From: Protopterus annectens
Lineage: Eukaryota > Chordata > Ceratodontiformes > Protopteridae
Direction: 5' to 3'
Assembly (NCBI RefSeq): GCF_019279795.1
Contig: NC_056734.1
Span: forward strand, 2,961,065 to 3,025,064
Length of the DNA stretch: 64,000 nucleotides
Part shown: positions 24,020 to 35,308 of the stretch, piece by piece
How positions within the stretch are numbered: position 1 is the first letter of the stretch
How the letters are laid out: each line of letters begins with the position of its first letter
The notes under the pieces: model-generated
What the model saw: only the letters and a program-made list of their open reading frames with translations
The model's database searches: none
What the model was told of the DNA's origin: nothing
Made by a program: the position numbers and the translations under genes

Positions 24020-25026
24020 CAATTAAGTTAGTAGGTTTATCAGCTTGGCATTGCCAAAAAAAGCCACTATGGGGGTTGAAAAGGTACTAATGTCTGAAAG
24101 CCTGAAGGGGATAAAGGCAGACAATCCCTGGCAAAATAGCATGGTCTGTCTACCATGTCCTCCCAGGCAGTCAAATGTTGTACCCCCCTGGATTGACACT
24201 GGAAGCTATGCCAGTTAACAATCATTTTCTGTTGGTAACATGGCAGGGTAGTATGCTGCTGAGTACTAGGCTCATACCTGCCTGAGACCTATATAATCAG
24301 TGAGCTCTATCATGTCTTGCTTCCATATAGTCAAGGGAGATATGTCTCTGGTCATTAACTCCCACATGGACTATGAGACGCATACTGGTACCTGTGGTAC
24401 ATGGACCTGAGAACTTATGTGACTTTTAGGATCCTAATTCTGGAAAGGCAGCTAACTGTGACTCTCTCCTTACTCTGTCTGGTGAGGGTAACATCTGTGT
24501 GCCTCACTATGGAATCACCAAGGACCAGGAAATTTGGTTGTGTGGCGGTTTGCCTTAAGGGCTTAGCAATGGTGGTGCTGAATACAGTGGTAGTATGTAT
24601 AGCTGTGGGTGATGTTTTAACGGAGTGTTTATGCAATTGGTGAGGACCCTTTCTTTGTACAGGAGGTCTTAGTGTTTTAGGAAGGTTATCTGTAAATGCA
24701 TCAGCATAAGTAGTTTTATGTGTAGGGTCTTTATCCTGTGCTGTAGGCATGGTGCAGGTGTCACTGATCACCTTTATAGGATTAGCTTTGGTTATATGAG
24801 AGAGTTCGACTCCAGCGTTTAAGTGTACACTATCAACACATACACTATCTGGTTTATTAAGAATAACTGGGTTGGCATTGTACATGAGGCGATTGCTACA
24901 GTGCCTCAGAATAACCATCTCGACCAGACTGGCCACGGATAGTCTGGAAGTGCATTCCATGACCTCTGATCTGCTAGGGATGAGGGAGGAAAACTTAAAT
25001 ATTGAGCAAGTCAATAAGACAAGCAA
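24020..25026 (-). pseudogene. CR1-like ORF1 with SGNH esterase motif, broken downstream
   Basis: An open minus-strand segment of 203 residues (24415-25026) ends with NFLVLGDSIVRHTDV and ERVTVSCLSRIRI. The GDSIVRH block is the nucleophile motif of the SGNH/GDSL esterase seen in ORF1 of many CR1-like LINEs. The rest follows in other frames: VHVGVNDQRHIS (24345-24380), then a degraded LPRP-type block and a CYFARDCLPLS block with the closing D-x-H position changed (His replaced). The N-terminal 60 residues hold Cys and His residues but no clear zinc finger. The role of the esterase in these LINEs is unknown. Confidence 0.75.
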
Positions 25027-25110
25027 CTTTTTTTTTTTTAAATCTGTTTAGACAGTAATGGCACAAGAATGCAGACCACAGACCAGAAAAACGACAATTG
25101 GGAATAACTC

Positions 25111-25490
25111 ACAATAAGCCTCCACCAGCAATTCTCAGCTCAGAAGGGTAAAGGCTACTCACCTCCCAGAAGAGTGTAGACCACAAACTTTTCTTAATAT
25201 AGAACTGGTTTGTTTAAACCAGAATGAAGACCCTTTCAGAATAACGGACACAATAAGCCTTCAACCAGCAGTTCCCAACTTAGAAAGGTGTAGGCAATCT
25301 TCTCCTGCCACACGAGTTTACAACACAAACCTTCCTAATGTAAAATAAGCAATTTGGAGCCCAAGTGCTTAAATCAGAACAAGGAGACTTAGAATAACAG
25401 CAACAGTATGCCTTCACCAGCAATTCCCAGATCAGAAGGGCAGAGGCTACTCTCTCCTCCTACAACAGTGTACTATATTTCCCATAAACT
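25111..25490 (-). repeat. Three tandem monomers upstream of CR1-like ORF1
   Basis: Monomers start at about 25111, 25251 and 25401 (periods about 140 and 150 bp). Each contains AATAAGCCT or AGTATGCCT, then a CCAGCAATTCYCAG block, then AGAAGG and a GAGTGTAGACCACAAA-like block. They lie directly 5' of ORF1 on the minus strand. Monomeric 5' UTR arrays act as promoters in some LINEs; that role is inferred here. Confidence 0.65.
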
Positions 25491-25499
25491 ATCCATATT

Positions 25500-26630
25500 T
25501 GGATAGTCTACCTTCATTGGCCGTGGACTCAATTTCCATAATTTTCTCAGGTTACTCTTGCTTAAGGATTTCCTTCATCTAGGATCTAGGGGCATCTTGT
25601 TTATTAGCCTGTCATCTGTCAATCACTGCCAGACCATACAGCCAGTCCCATTACCCAACTAGTTTTCCTTATCCTGCCAGAAGTTTATAGCAGTTGCAGA
25701 AATCAAGGGATGGTGTGGTTGCATTCTAGGTGGAGCAGTTCATTCTGTATGCACTTAACTGCCTCTTGTTTATCTTATCCACCAGTATCGGATGTAGAAT
25801 GCTGTATTGGGGGTGCCCCTTGTTCTGGCAAGCAGTATCTCATTGGCAGTTCTCTGTCCATGTGAAGCTACAACTTTGAGATGCCCAAGCCCTTCCAGAA
25901 AGTTTCTTTGGGGGGATATGCATTGCCAAGATGCACATTGCTCCTTCATTCGCAGGAAGGAAGATGCTAAGAGTGAATTCTGCTTTCCCATCTCCCCTTG
26001 CCAGTTTCTTCAGTGTGTAGACATCTGATATTGGGTAGACTGGATTATAATTGGGACTGGAACCCTGTCTGCCATGGAGCTAACTTTTAGTACCCTAAGG
26101 ACAAAATTTGCCATCCATCGTTCTTGGGGTAAGACATTCGGCATGTGTTTTTAGGATGATGCAGTACTAGTCAGCCATTACTCTGTCAAAATCCATGTAA
26201 TTTTTATTGAAATGATTGCCTTGTGGCAGACTGGCACTTTGAATTTAGTTTGATTGCCATGCCCCATATCAATAGTGAGTAAAGTGGCCTTTTTCTTCAG
26301 ACTTTATGATCTTGTTACCATTGATATACCCAAGTACTAACATAATCTAGTACAACTTTTGACTGTCTTCTTAATTAGAACCCTTATTGCTTTTGTACTT
26401 TTCAGTATATCTATGTGTGACCTTAAATTTCAGTCTAACCGTTGCATTAATGGTACTATATTAGTGGATGCATAAGTTGCATTTTGATATGCAAAAGAAA
26501 AATGTTTAACCCCATTGATTTATTATTAAGACTTGTGACCTTAATGGCTTTTTTGAATGTCCTACAATGACGGCCCTGATTAAAGTCTCAGCTATGTAGA
26601 ATTATTTGTAAGGACTCTAATAGGAAAAGA
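25500..26630. other. Intronic sequence, nothing recognised
   Basis: No reading frame, LINE motif or repeat stands out. It may include more 5' UTR of CR1-like copy B on the low side. Confidence 0.35.
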
Positions 26631-26639
26631 GATGATGAA

Positions 26640-26981
26640 ACAGATAACACATTCTTGTGCCTATATATGTAATGTAAATTGTGAGGAAAGAAGATCATTT
26701 GTAAGGATTGCTGCAGCTGCCATAGCGTACAGTGTTTTAACAGTTCTGATAAAAGTGTTGAATGCTCTAGTAGGCCAACACCACTGCATCAAATCAAAAG
26801 CTTCCTTAAAATTGATAATTTTGGATCTGGGGTAAACACTGACACAACAACCTCGACTATAAATTAAGTCTCTAATATGATTGATACTTAAGCTACCTAG
26901 GACAAACCCTGAATGTTTAGGGAGAGGAAGGGGAAGGTACGATGACCCTCCACCTCTGGACCAGTAATCAAGAAGCCTCAA
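26640..26981 (-). pseudogene. L1-like LINE reverse transcriptase fragment
   Basis: Minus-strand translation gives HSGFVLGSLSINHIRDLIYS, then IINFKEAFDLMQWCWPTRAF and FIRTVKTLYAMAAAAILTND. This matches the L1 blocks GF-x-GR-x-x-x-NIR-x-LI, LD-x-EKAFD-x-x-W and the I-x-x-LY region. It is a different L1 lineage from the copy at 6605, judging by these residues. Only about 110 residues remain, with no clear ends. Confidence 0.6.
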
Positions 26982-26989
26982 TCCTCATC

Positions 26990-28660
26990 ACTGGCACCAG
27001 TGGGGGGACATTCACTGGGAGAATAACTTGCACACACAGTATGTCCAGATGCAGGTCTCTGCATCAAACACAATTTCCCTTAAGAGCACACAAGAAACAC
27101 AGTCAGACTGAGGGCTGGTTCCTCTGTCTTTCTCCAGAGTTGAGTCCTTAGCCAGGGCTTCAAGCCAGGTCCTCCAACATTCCTCTCTGTCCAACCAGTG
27201 CTTCATGATTCTGCCCAAGTAGCTCACACACGCAGACACACACTTTACTAGCTATGCCTTCTTTTGCCCATACTATAAGGTAGATATTACTGCCAGCAGA
27301 ACCACTCGCCAGCTACTTTAAGGCCCTTACAAGGGTACCCAATATACTTAATAGAGCAAGGCAGATGATGTGGTGAATGGTCCTTGTTTTCAGAATACAG
27401 AATGCTCAGTCCCACTAAGAGACTTCTCAAAATAACATCTAAAATCTTACTTCTAGGATAGCTTGCAGAATGACATCACTTCTGGTCATCTGATTTCTAG
27501 TTCTCATGCAAACCTCCCATTGCTGGAAGCTGGCAGGATTTAGCACCTATATGTAAAAGTACACATACAAGAGCTTTTGCTGAGATCTGTGGCAGGTGAT
27601 GGAAGTCGTAAAATAATTTCATACCTCCATGCTTCCAGAGTAGTAATTAGTTCACCCCAAAGACAATACAGAAAGCTTCCTGGTACAAACTTTGTCTCTG
27701 GCTGCACTGAAACCTGTGAGATAGCATTGTTATGGCCTAGCCCATAAAGTGATTTAATTTCAGCTATATTTTAAAGTTTGCTGGACTGAGGTTAACCTTC
27801 CAGTTTCCTCTGCCAAAACATATACATTTAAAGTTACAATATTACATGTACATTTCTTTTCTCTCCAGTAGGGCACACTGCAGATACATTTGAAATACAA
27901 GCACTTTACATATACCCTTTTCAACGCCAGCATCTGTACAAATCAGTTTGATATACAGATTACATGTTTGTGTCTTTCGGCTTTTCCCGGTTACATACAG
28001 TTCTAATAAATTTGTAACCAGCATCTTGTATAAATCCATTTGATATTCACAAATGACATATATAACTATTTACAAAATTCCATTTAGCTGTGTTGGCAGT
28101 ACTTCCTATTGTCACAGAAGGCATTAGCATCTGCACATGAACTATAATGACTTTAGCATTTATCTTGTCATCCACACTGACAGGAGAGCTGGACCTTGAA
28201 TTAGTTGTATTTTGAGGTTCTTACTTGGTTTCTGCAGTCCCATGATTGCTGATCTTGTGGATGAGGGATAAAATTTTCCTTCTGCTTTACTGTAGTGATT
28301 TTTTCCATTGTTGTTAAACGGTGTCCCCACTTGAATGTTTTGGTAATTTGTAGCTTTGAAAAAATATATAAAAATGTTTGAGTGCAGTCTTGTCATAAAA
28401 CAAGTGCTAAAATGCTGATAGGATCAGAATTTTAGTATGATTTTTGATGAACTCTGACATGATTAACTTGAAACAAATCTCAGTGAATACTGCACATACT
28501 GTTATCTTCTAAATCAACCCATTCTGCACCTAACCCTTTAAGAAGAGCATATGTTTCTGTATTTGTAGGTATGTATCTGAATGTAACTTTTGAAATGCTT
28601 TGTACTTTTGCAGTAGACCTTATTGTTACCTGTGTGAGATTTTTGGTATTGTTGATGTCA
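26990..28660. other. Intronic sequence with one tiny SINE insertion
   Basis: No coding or transposon motifs recognised apart from the 25-bp SINE tail at 27970-27995. A weak GC-richer stretch (26940-27250) could be part of an LTR or non-autonomous element, but I see no ends. Confidence 0.35.
27966..28000 (-). mobile_element. Tail-only SINE insertion with target duplication
   Basis: TGTCTTTCGGCTTTTCCCGG is the 3' tail of the SINEs at 10955 and 20089. Unrelated sequence follows on both sides. TTACAT flanks it on the left (27960) and right (27993), a plausible target duplication. This is an extreme 5' truncation. Confidence 0.6.
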
Positions 28661-30640
28661 TGTCATAGAATTTCATAGGTTCATAGGTTCATACTAGGCT
28701 ATCTGCCCGAGGGCATTTACAAGCCTAGCCCATCGTTTTGTGGCTTACGCCACCCCTTTAGTATGGGGAACTATACCCATTATTTTGCTGTGCCTCTGTC
28801 GAGCAGTGACACTGAGGTAATCCCTGGGGTATATCTGCGATCTCCCATCCATTGGTCAAGATTTCTCTTGAACAAGGCCAGCGAGTGCTCTGCCTCACAT
28901 GTACGGGATTTTGTTCCACAGCATAGGAGTCTTTGGGTGATGAATCTATCCCTCCAGCACGTCCTATTAATAGCCGTGTCGAGGTTTAAGTCTCCGCCCT
29001 TGTGGCTCTGATGGATCTAGATTTTTGAGGTGAAGCATATTCATCAAATCTGGGTTTGACATGGCCTTGTATGTTAGGCAAAGGTCACCTCTGAGCAAGC
29101 GATAAGCGACTGAATAGAGCTGGAGTTCTTTCAGTCGGACAGCATAGGACAGATTTTGAGACCCTTTATCCTTTTGGTGAGGAACTTTTGTGGCCTCTCC
29201 AGCTGCTGCAAGTGTCGGGTCAGATACATTCGAATGGGGCATTGTACTCCATCATTGGTCTGATGAGTGATGAGTAAAGGGAGACTATGACCTCCCTTGA
29301 TCTAGATGAGAATCCCTTCATGATAAGGTGGGCAATGTAGAAGGTCTTCCTAACTACTTTAGCTACATGGGTGTCGAATGACAGACTACTATCAACCTGG
29401 GTCCCCAGGTCCCTGATAACTTCTTCTGTGCTCAGTGGATTGCCACCTATTTGGTAGTTAGGGGTAACCTTGTTTTTCCGAAGGGTATGACTATGCATTT
29501 TTGGCATTTAACTTTAGGCCGTGGCTCTGGCACCAGTTATCCGTTTCTGTGAGACCCTTCTGAAGGATATCTGTGTCAGATGTGTTTTCTACTATGGCAG
29601 TTTTCAGTCATCTGCAAACTTTGTCAGCCATAACCCTCCTGTGTTTGCTTGTACTTGGAAAAGTAGATGCCAAACAAGAGTGGGCCCAGGACTGAGCCCT
29701 GTGGGACACCACTTGTGACAGGCTTTGAGTCTGACATGGCGCCAGCAACTCTGACCCTGTGGGTTCTGTCACTCAGCCAGTTTGCAACCCATCTTGTGAT
29801 GTATGGGTTAACATTTAAGCTGATGAGTTTTCAATGATACCAGTGGGGTATTGTATCGAAGGCCTTAGCCAGATCGAGGTAGGCTGTATGGACTGCCTTT
29901 CCCTCATCAATGGCTTTGGTGACTGTTTCAAAAAGTCAACCAAGTTTAAAGGCATGATCTGCCTTTGACAAAGCCAAACTGGGTTGGATCCAAAGTCTGC
30001 AAATTCCCTATGTCTTTATTTATGAGGTCCATTATGATCCTCTCCATGGCTTTGCAGATAAGGCTTGTCAAGCTAATGGGCGGTAATTTCAGGGTCGGTG
30101 GAGGCACCGCCTTTGTGAAGTGGGACCACAGTTGCAGTCGCCACTCCTGGAGTGCGTATCCAGAGGTAAGACTTTGATTAAACAGCTGTCCTAGCTGTGG
30201 GTTTAATTCCTCATTGAGTTATGGAGCACACAGCCGGGGACACCATCAGGTCCCATGGATGCTGTGTTTTGCTTTGGAGAGCAGTTTTCACTTGGGCTGG
30301 AGATGTTTGGGGGGCTGCAATCGTTTGATATAGATATCTCTCCTTTTGGGGGGGAGAAGTTTGCACTGAACCTATCAGCCAGTATGTTGGCAATGTCTGT
30401 AGGATCAGTAATCTTCACATCATTTTGAACTAGTTCTGAGCATATCTGGGAGTTTCCTCCTAGGTTTCTAACATAGCTAAAGAAGGCCTTATGATTGTCT
30501 TTTGAGTCTTTAGCTATTTTTCTCTCTCAATTTGCTTTGGATGATTTTATGAGAGCTCTTAGTTTTTTACTTATAGTGATCAAGGGTGTCTTACCTTTTA
30601 AGGATTTTGCTCTATCTTGTAGTAGCTTCCTCCTTTTGTT
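28660..30640 (-). mobile_element. CR1-like LINE copy C, 5'-truncated
   Basis: Minus strand, high to low: linker and RT start (DIANILADRFSANFSPP and MGPDGVPGCVLHNSM at 30203-30418), degraded palm, then NYQIGGNPLSTEEVIRDLGT and RKTFYIAHLIMKGFSSRS (29220-29507), then LKELQLYSVAYRLLRGDLCL (28967-29242). The 3' end carries an 8-bp repeat (GGTTCATA twice at 28677-28692, reverse strand TATGAACC). Octamer tails are the mark of the CR1 clade, which supports the family call. Frames are broken. Confidence 0.8.
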
Positions 30641-30654
30641 GTAGAGTTTGTTTA

Positions 30655-30725
30655 TGTTTGTATTTGGGCAAGCAATAGGTGAATGTGCTTAGAATTTGGG
30701 CAAGCAACAGGTGAATGTGCACAGA
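30655..30725. repeat. 32-bp tandem duplication
   Basis: TTTGGGCAAGCAATAGGTGA with ATGTGCTTAGAA is followed by a near copy (ACAGGTGAATGTGCACAGAA). It lies just outside the 5' end of CR1-like copy C, in the intron before the NMD3 exon at 31023. Confidence 0.75.
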
Positions 30726-31022
30726 AAAGTATTCCAGATACTTTTTGAAGCAAAATTCTTACAACTTAATACCACTGAGGGCAAAGTTCCTGTTTTATGG
30801 TGGCGAAAAATTGGCTGTAATTTGTATCCCTGCCCAACAATGAGTTTTTTGATGAACAACATTTATTAGTGTGGTATATAGATTGTGTTTATAATTAAAT
30901 AGTTGCTTGGTCTGTATTTATTTGCCCCCCCCCCCCAACATGCACTTAACTGGATGCATTCCATTAATGAAGTACTGCAGCAAAAATGTTTTTTTAATAT
31001 ATGTTGTCTTTTTATTTTGCAG

Positions 31023-31119
31023 ATACCTTCAGCCACCAGACTTGTGGGTGCAGTGCAGTCTGGAGTCCAGAGAGCTGTTAGCATTTTGTCTGAAAAAAAT
31101 GAAAAGTTCACTGAGCAAG
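31023..31119 (+). CDS. NMD3: NMD3, third coding exon
   Basis: The exon follows a TTTTTATTTTGCAG acceptor. Its first base completes the Arg codon left by the exon at 5119-5253, and it then encodes YLQPPDLWVQCSLESRELLA and FCLKKMKSSLSK. Vertebrate NMD3 has the same order (tyrosine, QPP, W-QC, LESRELLA, CLKK, LSK). It ends in phase 0 at AAG|GTTGGT. This donor is weak; a second GT four bases on (GTAATC) would add four bases and break the known frame, so I chose the first. No stop is present. The intron before it is 25,769 bp and is filled with nested transposons. I found no later NMD3 exon in the window. Confidence 0.95.
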
Positions 31120-31703
31120 GTTGGTAATCCTTAGAACTGTTGATAGCATTGTACAGTTGCTTTTTGGAGTAGAACGGTTTAGGCAATCACTGCTGCTGAT
31201 GAGCACTGGTGTGGTAGCTGGTATTGTAGTGAGAATGCATTAGGTTTTGAAATGCTTACTGGCAGAGATTGTCAGACATTATTCAAGTGTTTGCTACCTC
31301 TTCCTTGTCCTTTACTTTAACATTCCTTTGGTGGCTGCTTTCCCCAGTTCAGTAGTAGTAGATTGAAATTTGGCTTGTACAATGCTGAAGCTAATTATGT
31401 CACTGATGGGTAGAGTTATATTTTGTAGAATACTGGGTTATTACTACATTTCCTGTTTTTTTTTCCCTTTTTCTTCTTCTTTACTCATTCACCATGTAGC
31501 TAGTGGTGCATATGCAATAGCAGACAAGCATGTTATGTCATTTAGATCTTTTACCGTCTGCTTAACCAATTTATTGCCATTAGTGATTTGCTGACAGGGT
31601 GCACACACATTCCTTTGTTTTCTGTAATTCTGTTATTATTGAGTGAATTTGCTGAGAGTGGTTTTGGCACCTTAGGTCCATTTTTTTTTGTCTGTGGTAG
31701 TGG
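31120..31703. other. NMD3 intron, nothing recognised
   Basis: No repeat or exon is visible. A T-rich stretch at 31455-31480 is not followed by a plausible NMD3 exon. Confidence 0.4.
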
Positions 31704-32440
31704 TTTATTTATTTTTAACACCTTCATTGAATTATCACTTAAGACACCGGAAAACATATGTTTATATAAAAGAAAGCAAACCATCTTAACATGTTGACAG
31801 TTACAAGCATACATCATATATGTGCTTATACACATGTGCTTTATACAGTCGTCATCCATCCAACATTACATAAATTGCTCAGTTCCTCTCTCCTGTTTTC
31901 TGTTAAACCTTACTCTGCCAAAACATTCTGCGTGTGTTATTTCCATTTTTACTATATAGTTTGATCCTAACCTTTCTACATATTCCACTTACAAATCTCT
32001 GTTACAGTATTCACTACTTAAAGTACAGGTGGTTTAGAACTGAATTTCCATTATATAATAATTGCCTTTTTGGTAGACACCAGAATTGAATTTAACAAGG
32101 CCTCACTTGTGTCTAAGCAGTTTAGGTACCGTATTCCAGCTCAAAAAATAATTCCTTAGTTACACACATTTGCTCACTCAATATTTCTGACGGGCTGCTC
32201 TGTAGGGAATTTTCAAAGTCTGCCAACTCATTATACTCCCAAAACACATGTTCCCAGTTACCTGTTTCTTCCCCATCACACCACCATTTGCCATCTACAC
32301 AAGGACATTTTTTTTTTGGAGTCTGCTTGGGGTATAAAATACCTATATAAACACTCCAAGCAAAAATACTGACTCTTCTAGACTTACATATGCCCTCCCA
32401 TTCTGACAATAGTTTGAGCAAAATCCCCATTGTGGAAGTG
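31704..32440 (-). mobile_element. L1/Tx1-like LINE, 3' fragment
   Basis: The minus strand encodes SRRVSIFAWSVYIGILYPKQ, then CPCVDGKWWCDGEETGNWEH and VFWEYNELADFENSL, matching the C-terminal Cys/His region of the copy at 6605 (GNWEHAFWEC). The 3' UTR ends AAGTGATAATTCAATGAAGG then TGTTAAAAATAAATAAA, as at 13127. Only the last 0.7 kb was inserted or kept. Confidence 0.8.
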
Positions 32441-33400
32441 ACAGGATGTTTACATGTACTTAATGCTCTAGGTCTGTGTAATGATACTTATGTGATGCTA
32501 CAGCCTTTGTGCTCGGAGCTGTTTGTACAAGTAATAATGTGTTATTACTCTCTTACAAGTAAGAAAATGTTATGTAATTGAAAATGTTTATATCTCTGTT
32601 TTTATTAAGTACATTTTTTGTAACAGGCTAGTACATCAGAAATGGTAAAATGTTTGTTTTTAATTCTTGAGAGCTGTTTCAGTTTGTTAGCTTTTGATTT
32701 CAGCTGATTAGCCAGATGATTCTGTTCATATTTGATCGTTAACTCATGTATACGGATTTATCATTATGAAGATGTCTGATTGAGTTATTGTGTTTTCCCA
32801 GTAAATGTTTCCACGTGAACAGTTGTTCTTATGGAAGGGTAGGTTGTAATTTATGGGCATTGTAATTATTAGAATTCAGTTTTGCAATTAAGCAGTAACT
32901 GTATTGTATTAATGTTAATTTACCCTGTGTTAGAACAAGGATGATGGAGGTACAACAGAATTGGCCCCAGAAGCCTCCCCTGTCTTACAGTTTTATTTGT
33001 TTGTGTAACATGGTAGTGCACTGATCACAATGGGCCAGTTTTAGGTACAGCTTAGGTGAATACAGTTTACAAGCAGGGTAAAAAAATTTCATGCACACCG
33101 AACTTGGGCGGTATATAGTATGTGTAAATGCAAGGCAAAGCAAAGCCAGGTTTGTATACACTTCTTGGAGTAGAAGTGGAGGCAGATGGTATTGCAATGT
33201 CAAGAGCAGCTCCTTCTTATATTTTAGTGATATGACCTGTTTGAAAGCACTTGCACTGGAATTGATTGAGGAAGTGTACCATGAATTGTGGTATAAATTT
33301 GGATTAGGTGCTCGTTTAGATGAGTGGTAGGGAATCCCAGAGTTTTGGGGTTAGTACAGAAAAGATATAGTTGGTGTAATATAGTTTAGTTTTTGGGGCT
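32441..33400. other. NMD3 intron, nothing recognised
   Basis: AT-rich with no supported feature. Short open frames here show no known motif. Confidence 0.35.
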
Positions 33401-33409
33401 TGAAGGGTG

Positions 33410-33748
33410 GGGTCTATATTAAAAGACCGAAGAGGTGTTTCATCGAACACCTCTTGGTGGATGCTCAAAACAGCGGTTTCTTTCCCTGGGAAAGAAATCG
33501 CTAGGCCATCCCCGTGTGTTTGCCTCTTTCATCACTGTAGTGTGATCTCGGAGTTGGTGTATTTAGTTAGGGGGGTGTGGGGGGCAAAGCCCCCCACGTT
33601 ATGTTTGAAAGTGTGTGTGTTTGTGCTAGCGATTTCTTTCCCAGGGAAAGAAATCACTGTTCTGAAAGTTCATACTTTGGTGTGTGCTCTCTTGTGTCGA
33701 CCAAGAGGTGTTCGATGAAACACCTCTTCGGTCTTTTAATATAGACCC
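33410..33748. mobile_element. Palindromic MITE, copy 1 (hAT-like by target duplication)
   Basis: It is 339 bp. The ends are inverted repeats of about 48 bp starting GGGTCTATATTAAAAGACCG and closing with the complement. Each arm contains its own hairpin (AAGAGGTGTT and AACACCTCTT). A second inverted pair (GATTTCTTTCCC and its partner) lies inside. The core holds TCACTGTAGTGTGATCTCGG and a GGGGGGCAAAGCCCCCC stem. Flanks GAAGGGTG and AAAGGGTG give an 8-bp duplication with one mismatch. No protein is encoded, so it needs a transposase from elsewhere. Confidence 0.8.
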
Positions 33749-33904
33749 AAAGGGTGGGCCCTGGTTTGACAGCGTTTTTGAAGTAGATGTATTTTTGTAG
33801 TGAGCTTTGCAGAAAGGGAAGGAAGTGATTCAATATGTAGCAAATTTAAATAGAAGTGAGACAAGAAAGAGTTGTGTTTTATTGGTAACCATCTAGCATG
33901 CTTT

Positions 33905-34243
33905 TGACTTGTTTATCCTTTGACTGGGTTAGTCCCACTAAGCCAGTAGCCTGTTTTCAGTGGAGATCTGAGGTGGTATTTATACTACAAAGGGAGATTT
34001 GTTAAGGGCTTTGGAGAATTTCCGCACCTCGTTTCAGTATGTGCAGTAGGATCTTTTTCATCCACTTGAGCTACCACCAACTCAGGAAAATGGGGCCTTG
34101 GTTTGATGTCTCATCCGAAGGATGCACACTCAGTGTGCAGTATCTTCTTATGCTGCACTGCAATGCCAACAATCAGTCTACCTGGTGTGGGATTAGAATC
34201 CACAGCCTTTTGCACCAAAGGCGACTGTGCTACCTGTTGTGCC
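33905..34243 (-). mobile_element. SINE with conserved vertebrate core and L2-type tail
   Basis: On the minus strand the head (34243) reads GGCACAACAGGTAGCACAGT and holds GATTCTAATCCC near the B-box position of a tRNA. The centre reads CATCCTTCGGATGAGACATC then AAACCAAGGCCCC and GTGGATGAAAAAGATCC, a core widespread in vertebrate SINE superfamilies (recalled, not searched). The tail (33905-33970) reads CTCCACTGAAAACAGGCTAC and GGGACTAACCCAG, like the LINE 3' ends at 2420 and 22665. A shared tail implies mobilisation by that LINE. Confidence 0.65.
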
Positions 34244-34264
34244 TTAATACAGTAAAACAGTGCT

Positions 34265-34885
34265 CCTGAGTTGAGGTGTTTTGTGCATGATCGGCTACAA
34301 TGTCTTCCACACATTTAGACACTGTTTTATTTGTAGTGGGATTTCATTCCACAGGTGGAGAATGCACTGTGTAATGAGCCTGTCTTTCCACTGTGTTTTA
34401 TTTGCTGCTGAAAATTTTAAATCCCTGGTTCTGATTTTTGTGGGGCTATTTCATTTGTGGAGATGCATGAGATCCACAACTACCTGGTCCTTAAAGGCAC
34501 AAAAGGCAAGGCATAGATCTCCACTTAGAAGCTTTAAGAAAACTGAGTGAAGTGATAGTGCTTTCACACTCTTTTCTGGTAGCTTAGGATTTTTACGACT
34601 GTGATCTTCTTAGCCAGGAACCACTGGAGTCTTTTTAGTTATTTGATATGCCTGAGGTGCATCCCAAAGGAGGCATTGTATTCCGTAATTGGCCAAGTTA
34701 ATGCAGGTCAGTGATCTGGATGGTATTCCTTTGACAGCTAGTATTGCTGAAAAGGACTTTCTGAATACCATCATGACATGATAATCAGAGGGGAGGGCAT
34801 TATCAAACCAAGTTCCAAGGTCTTTAACAACATTCACATTTTGGCATTAGGTGTTGCCTATGTTGTATGCTCAGAGAAATGGTTG
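34265..34885 (-). mobile_element. CR1-like LINE copy D, left half (host of DIRS element 1)
   Basis: The minus strand encodes NVVKDLGTWFDNALPSDYHV, VFRKSFSAILAVKGIPSRSL and degraded C-terminal sequence to 34265. The upstream part, WYIENELKLMLKHAIL-like (LKLNAKKC box), appears at 40838-40990 on the other side of DIRS element 1. One CR1-like copy was therefore split by the DIRS insertion. Confidence 0.7.
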
Positions 34886-35044
34886 ATCTGAAGTAGGAGA
34901 TTCATTTGTCTGCAACCTGTGGGTTATGGATCCGATATCGGATCCGAACCGGCATGGTTTACCAGCTATGGATCCGAGCTCTCAGCTCCTCCCCTCACCC
35001 ATAATGCCCTGCTCTCCCTACATGACCTCAGATCTAGTTTGCCG
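34886..35044 (+). repeat. DIRS element 1, left inverted terminal repeat
   Basis: Pairs with 40653-40810 in inverse orientation over about 158 bp. It contains a perfect 18-bp palindrome, GGATCCGATATCGGATCC (34934-34951), and further GGATCCGA motifs. The outer 25 bases match the first half of the internal complementary region at 40473-40510. Confidence 0.93.
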
Positions 35045-35308
35045 CGCTGGTGACCAGATTAGTGTTCTCGAGCTCTTCAGCTAAGTGGTGTTTTCAAGTT
35101 TTATACTGATAAAATTTAAATTTTTTGTGAAAGTTGAGTGAAAGTTTAGGATCCTCTTTTGATAGTTATACTTGTTTAGTGATTTAATTTTATTTTTACT
35201 TAGTTTCCCTCCCCTCGCTGGTAGCGTAGTGTGTGTTTGGGCCTGTTGTGTGTGTTTAGTTACTTTTACTTTTTCTCCTTTAGTTTAAGTAACTTTTTAG
35301 CTTTTAGG

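Larger units (their letters stand above)
20895..25030 (-). mobile_element. CR1-like LINE copy B, near full length
   Basis: Reading the minus strand from 25030 down: ORF1 with an SGNH motif, an endonuclease, a linker, a reverse transcriptase and a 3' UTR ending near 20895. Upstream, three tandem monomers at 25111-25490 look like its 5' UTR. A short retroposon 3' end (22616-22828) is inserted in the linker. Other CR1-like pieces in the window (6118, 28660, 34265, 41000, 48012) belong to the same or sister families and line up with this copy. All frames are broken. Confidence 0.8.

Noticed and set aside
35231-35308. Longer Gag start at 35231
   Set aside because: The extra 26 codons are hydrophobic leader-like sequence with no match in element 2, whose frame starts at the ATG equivalent to 35309.
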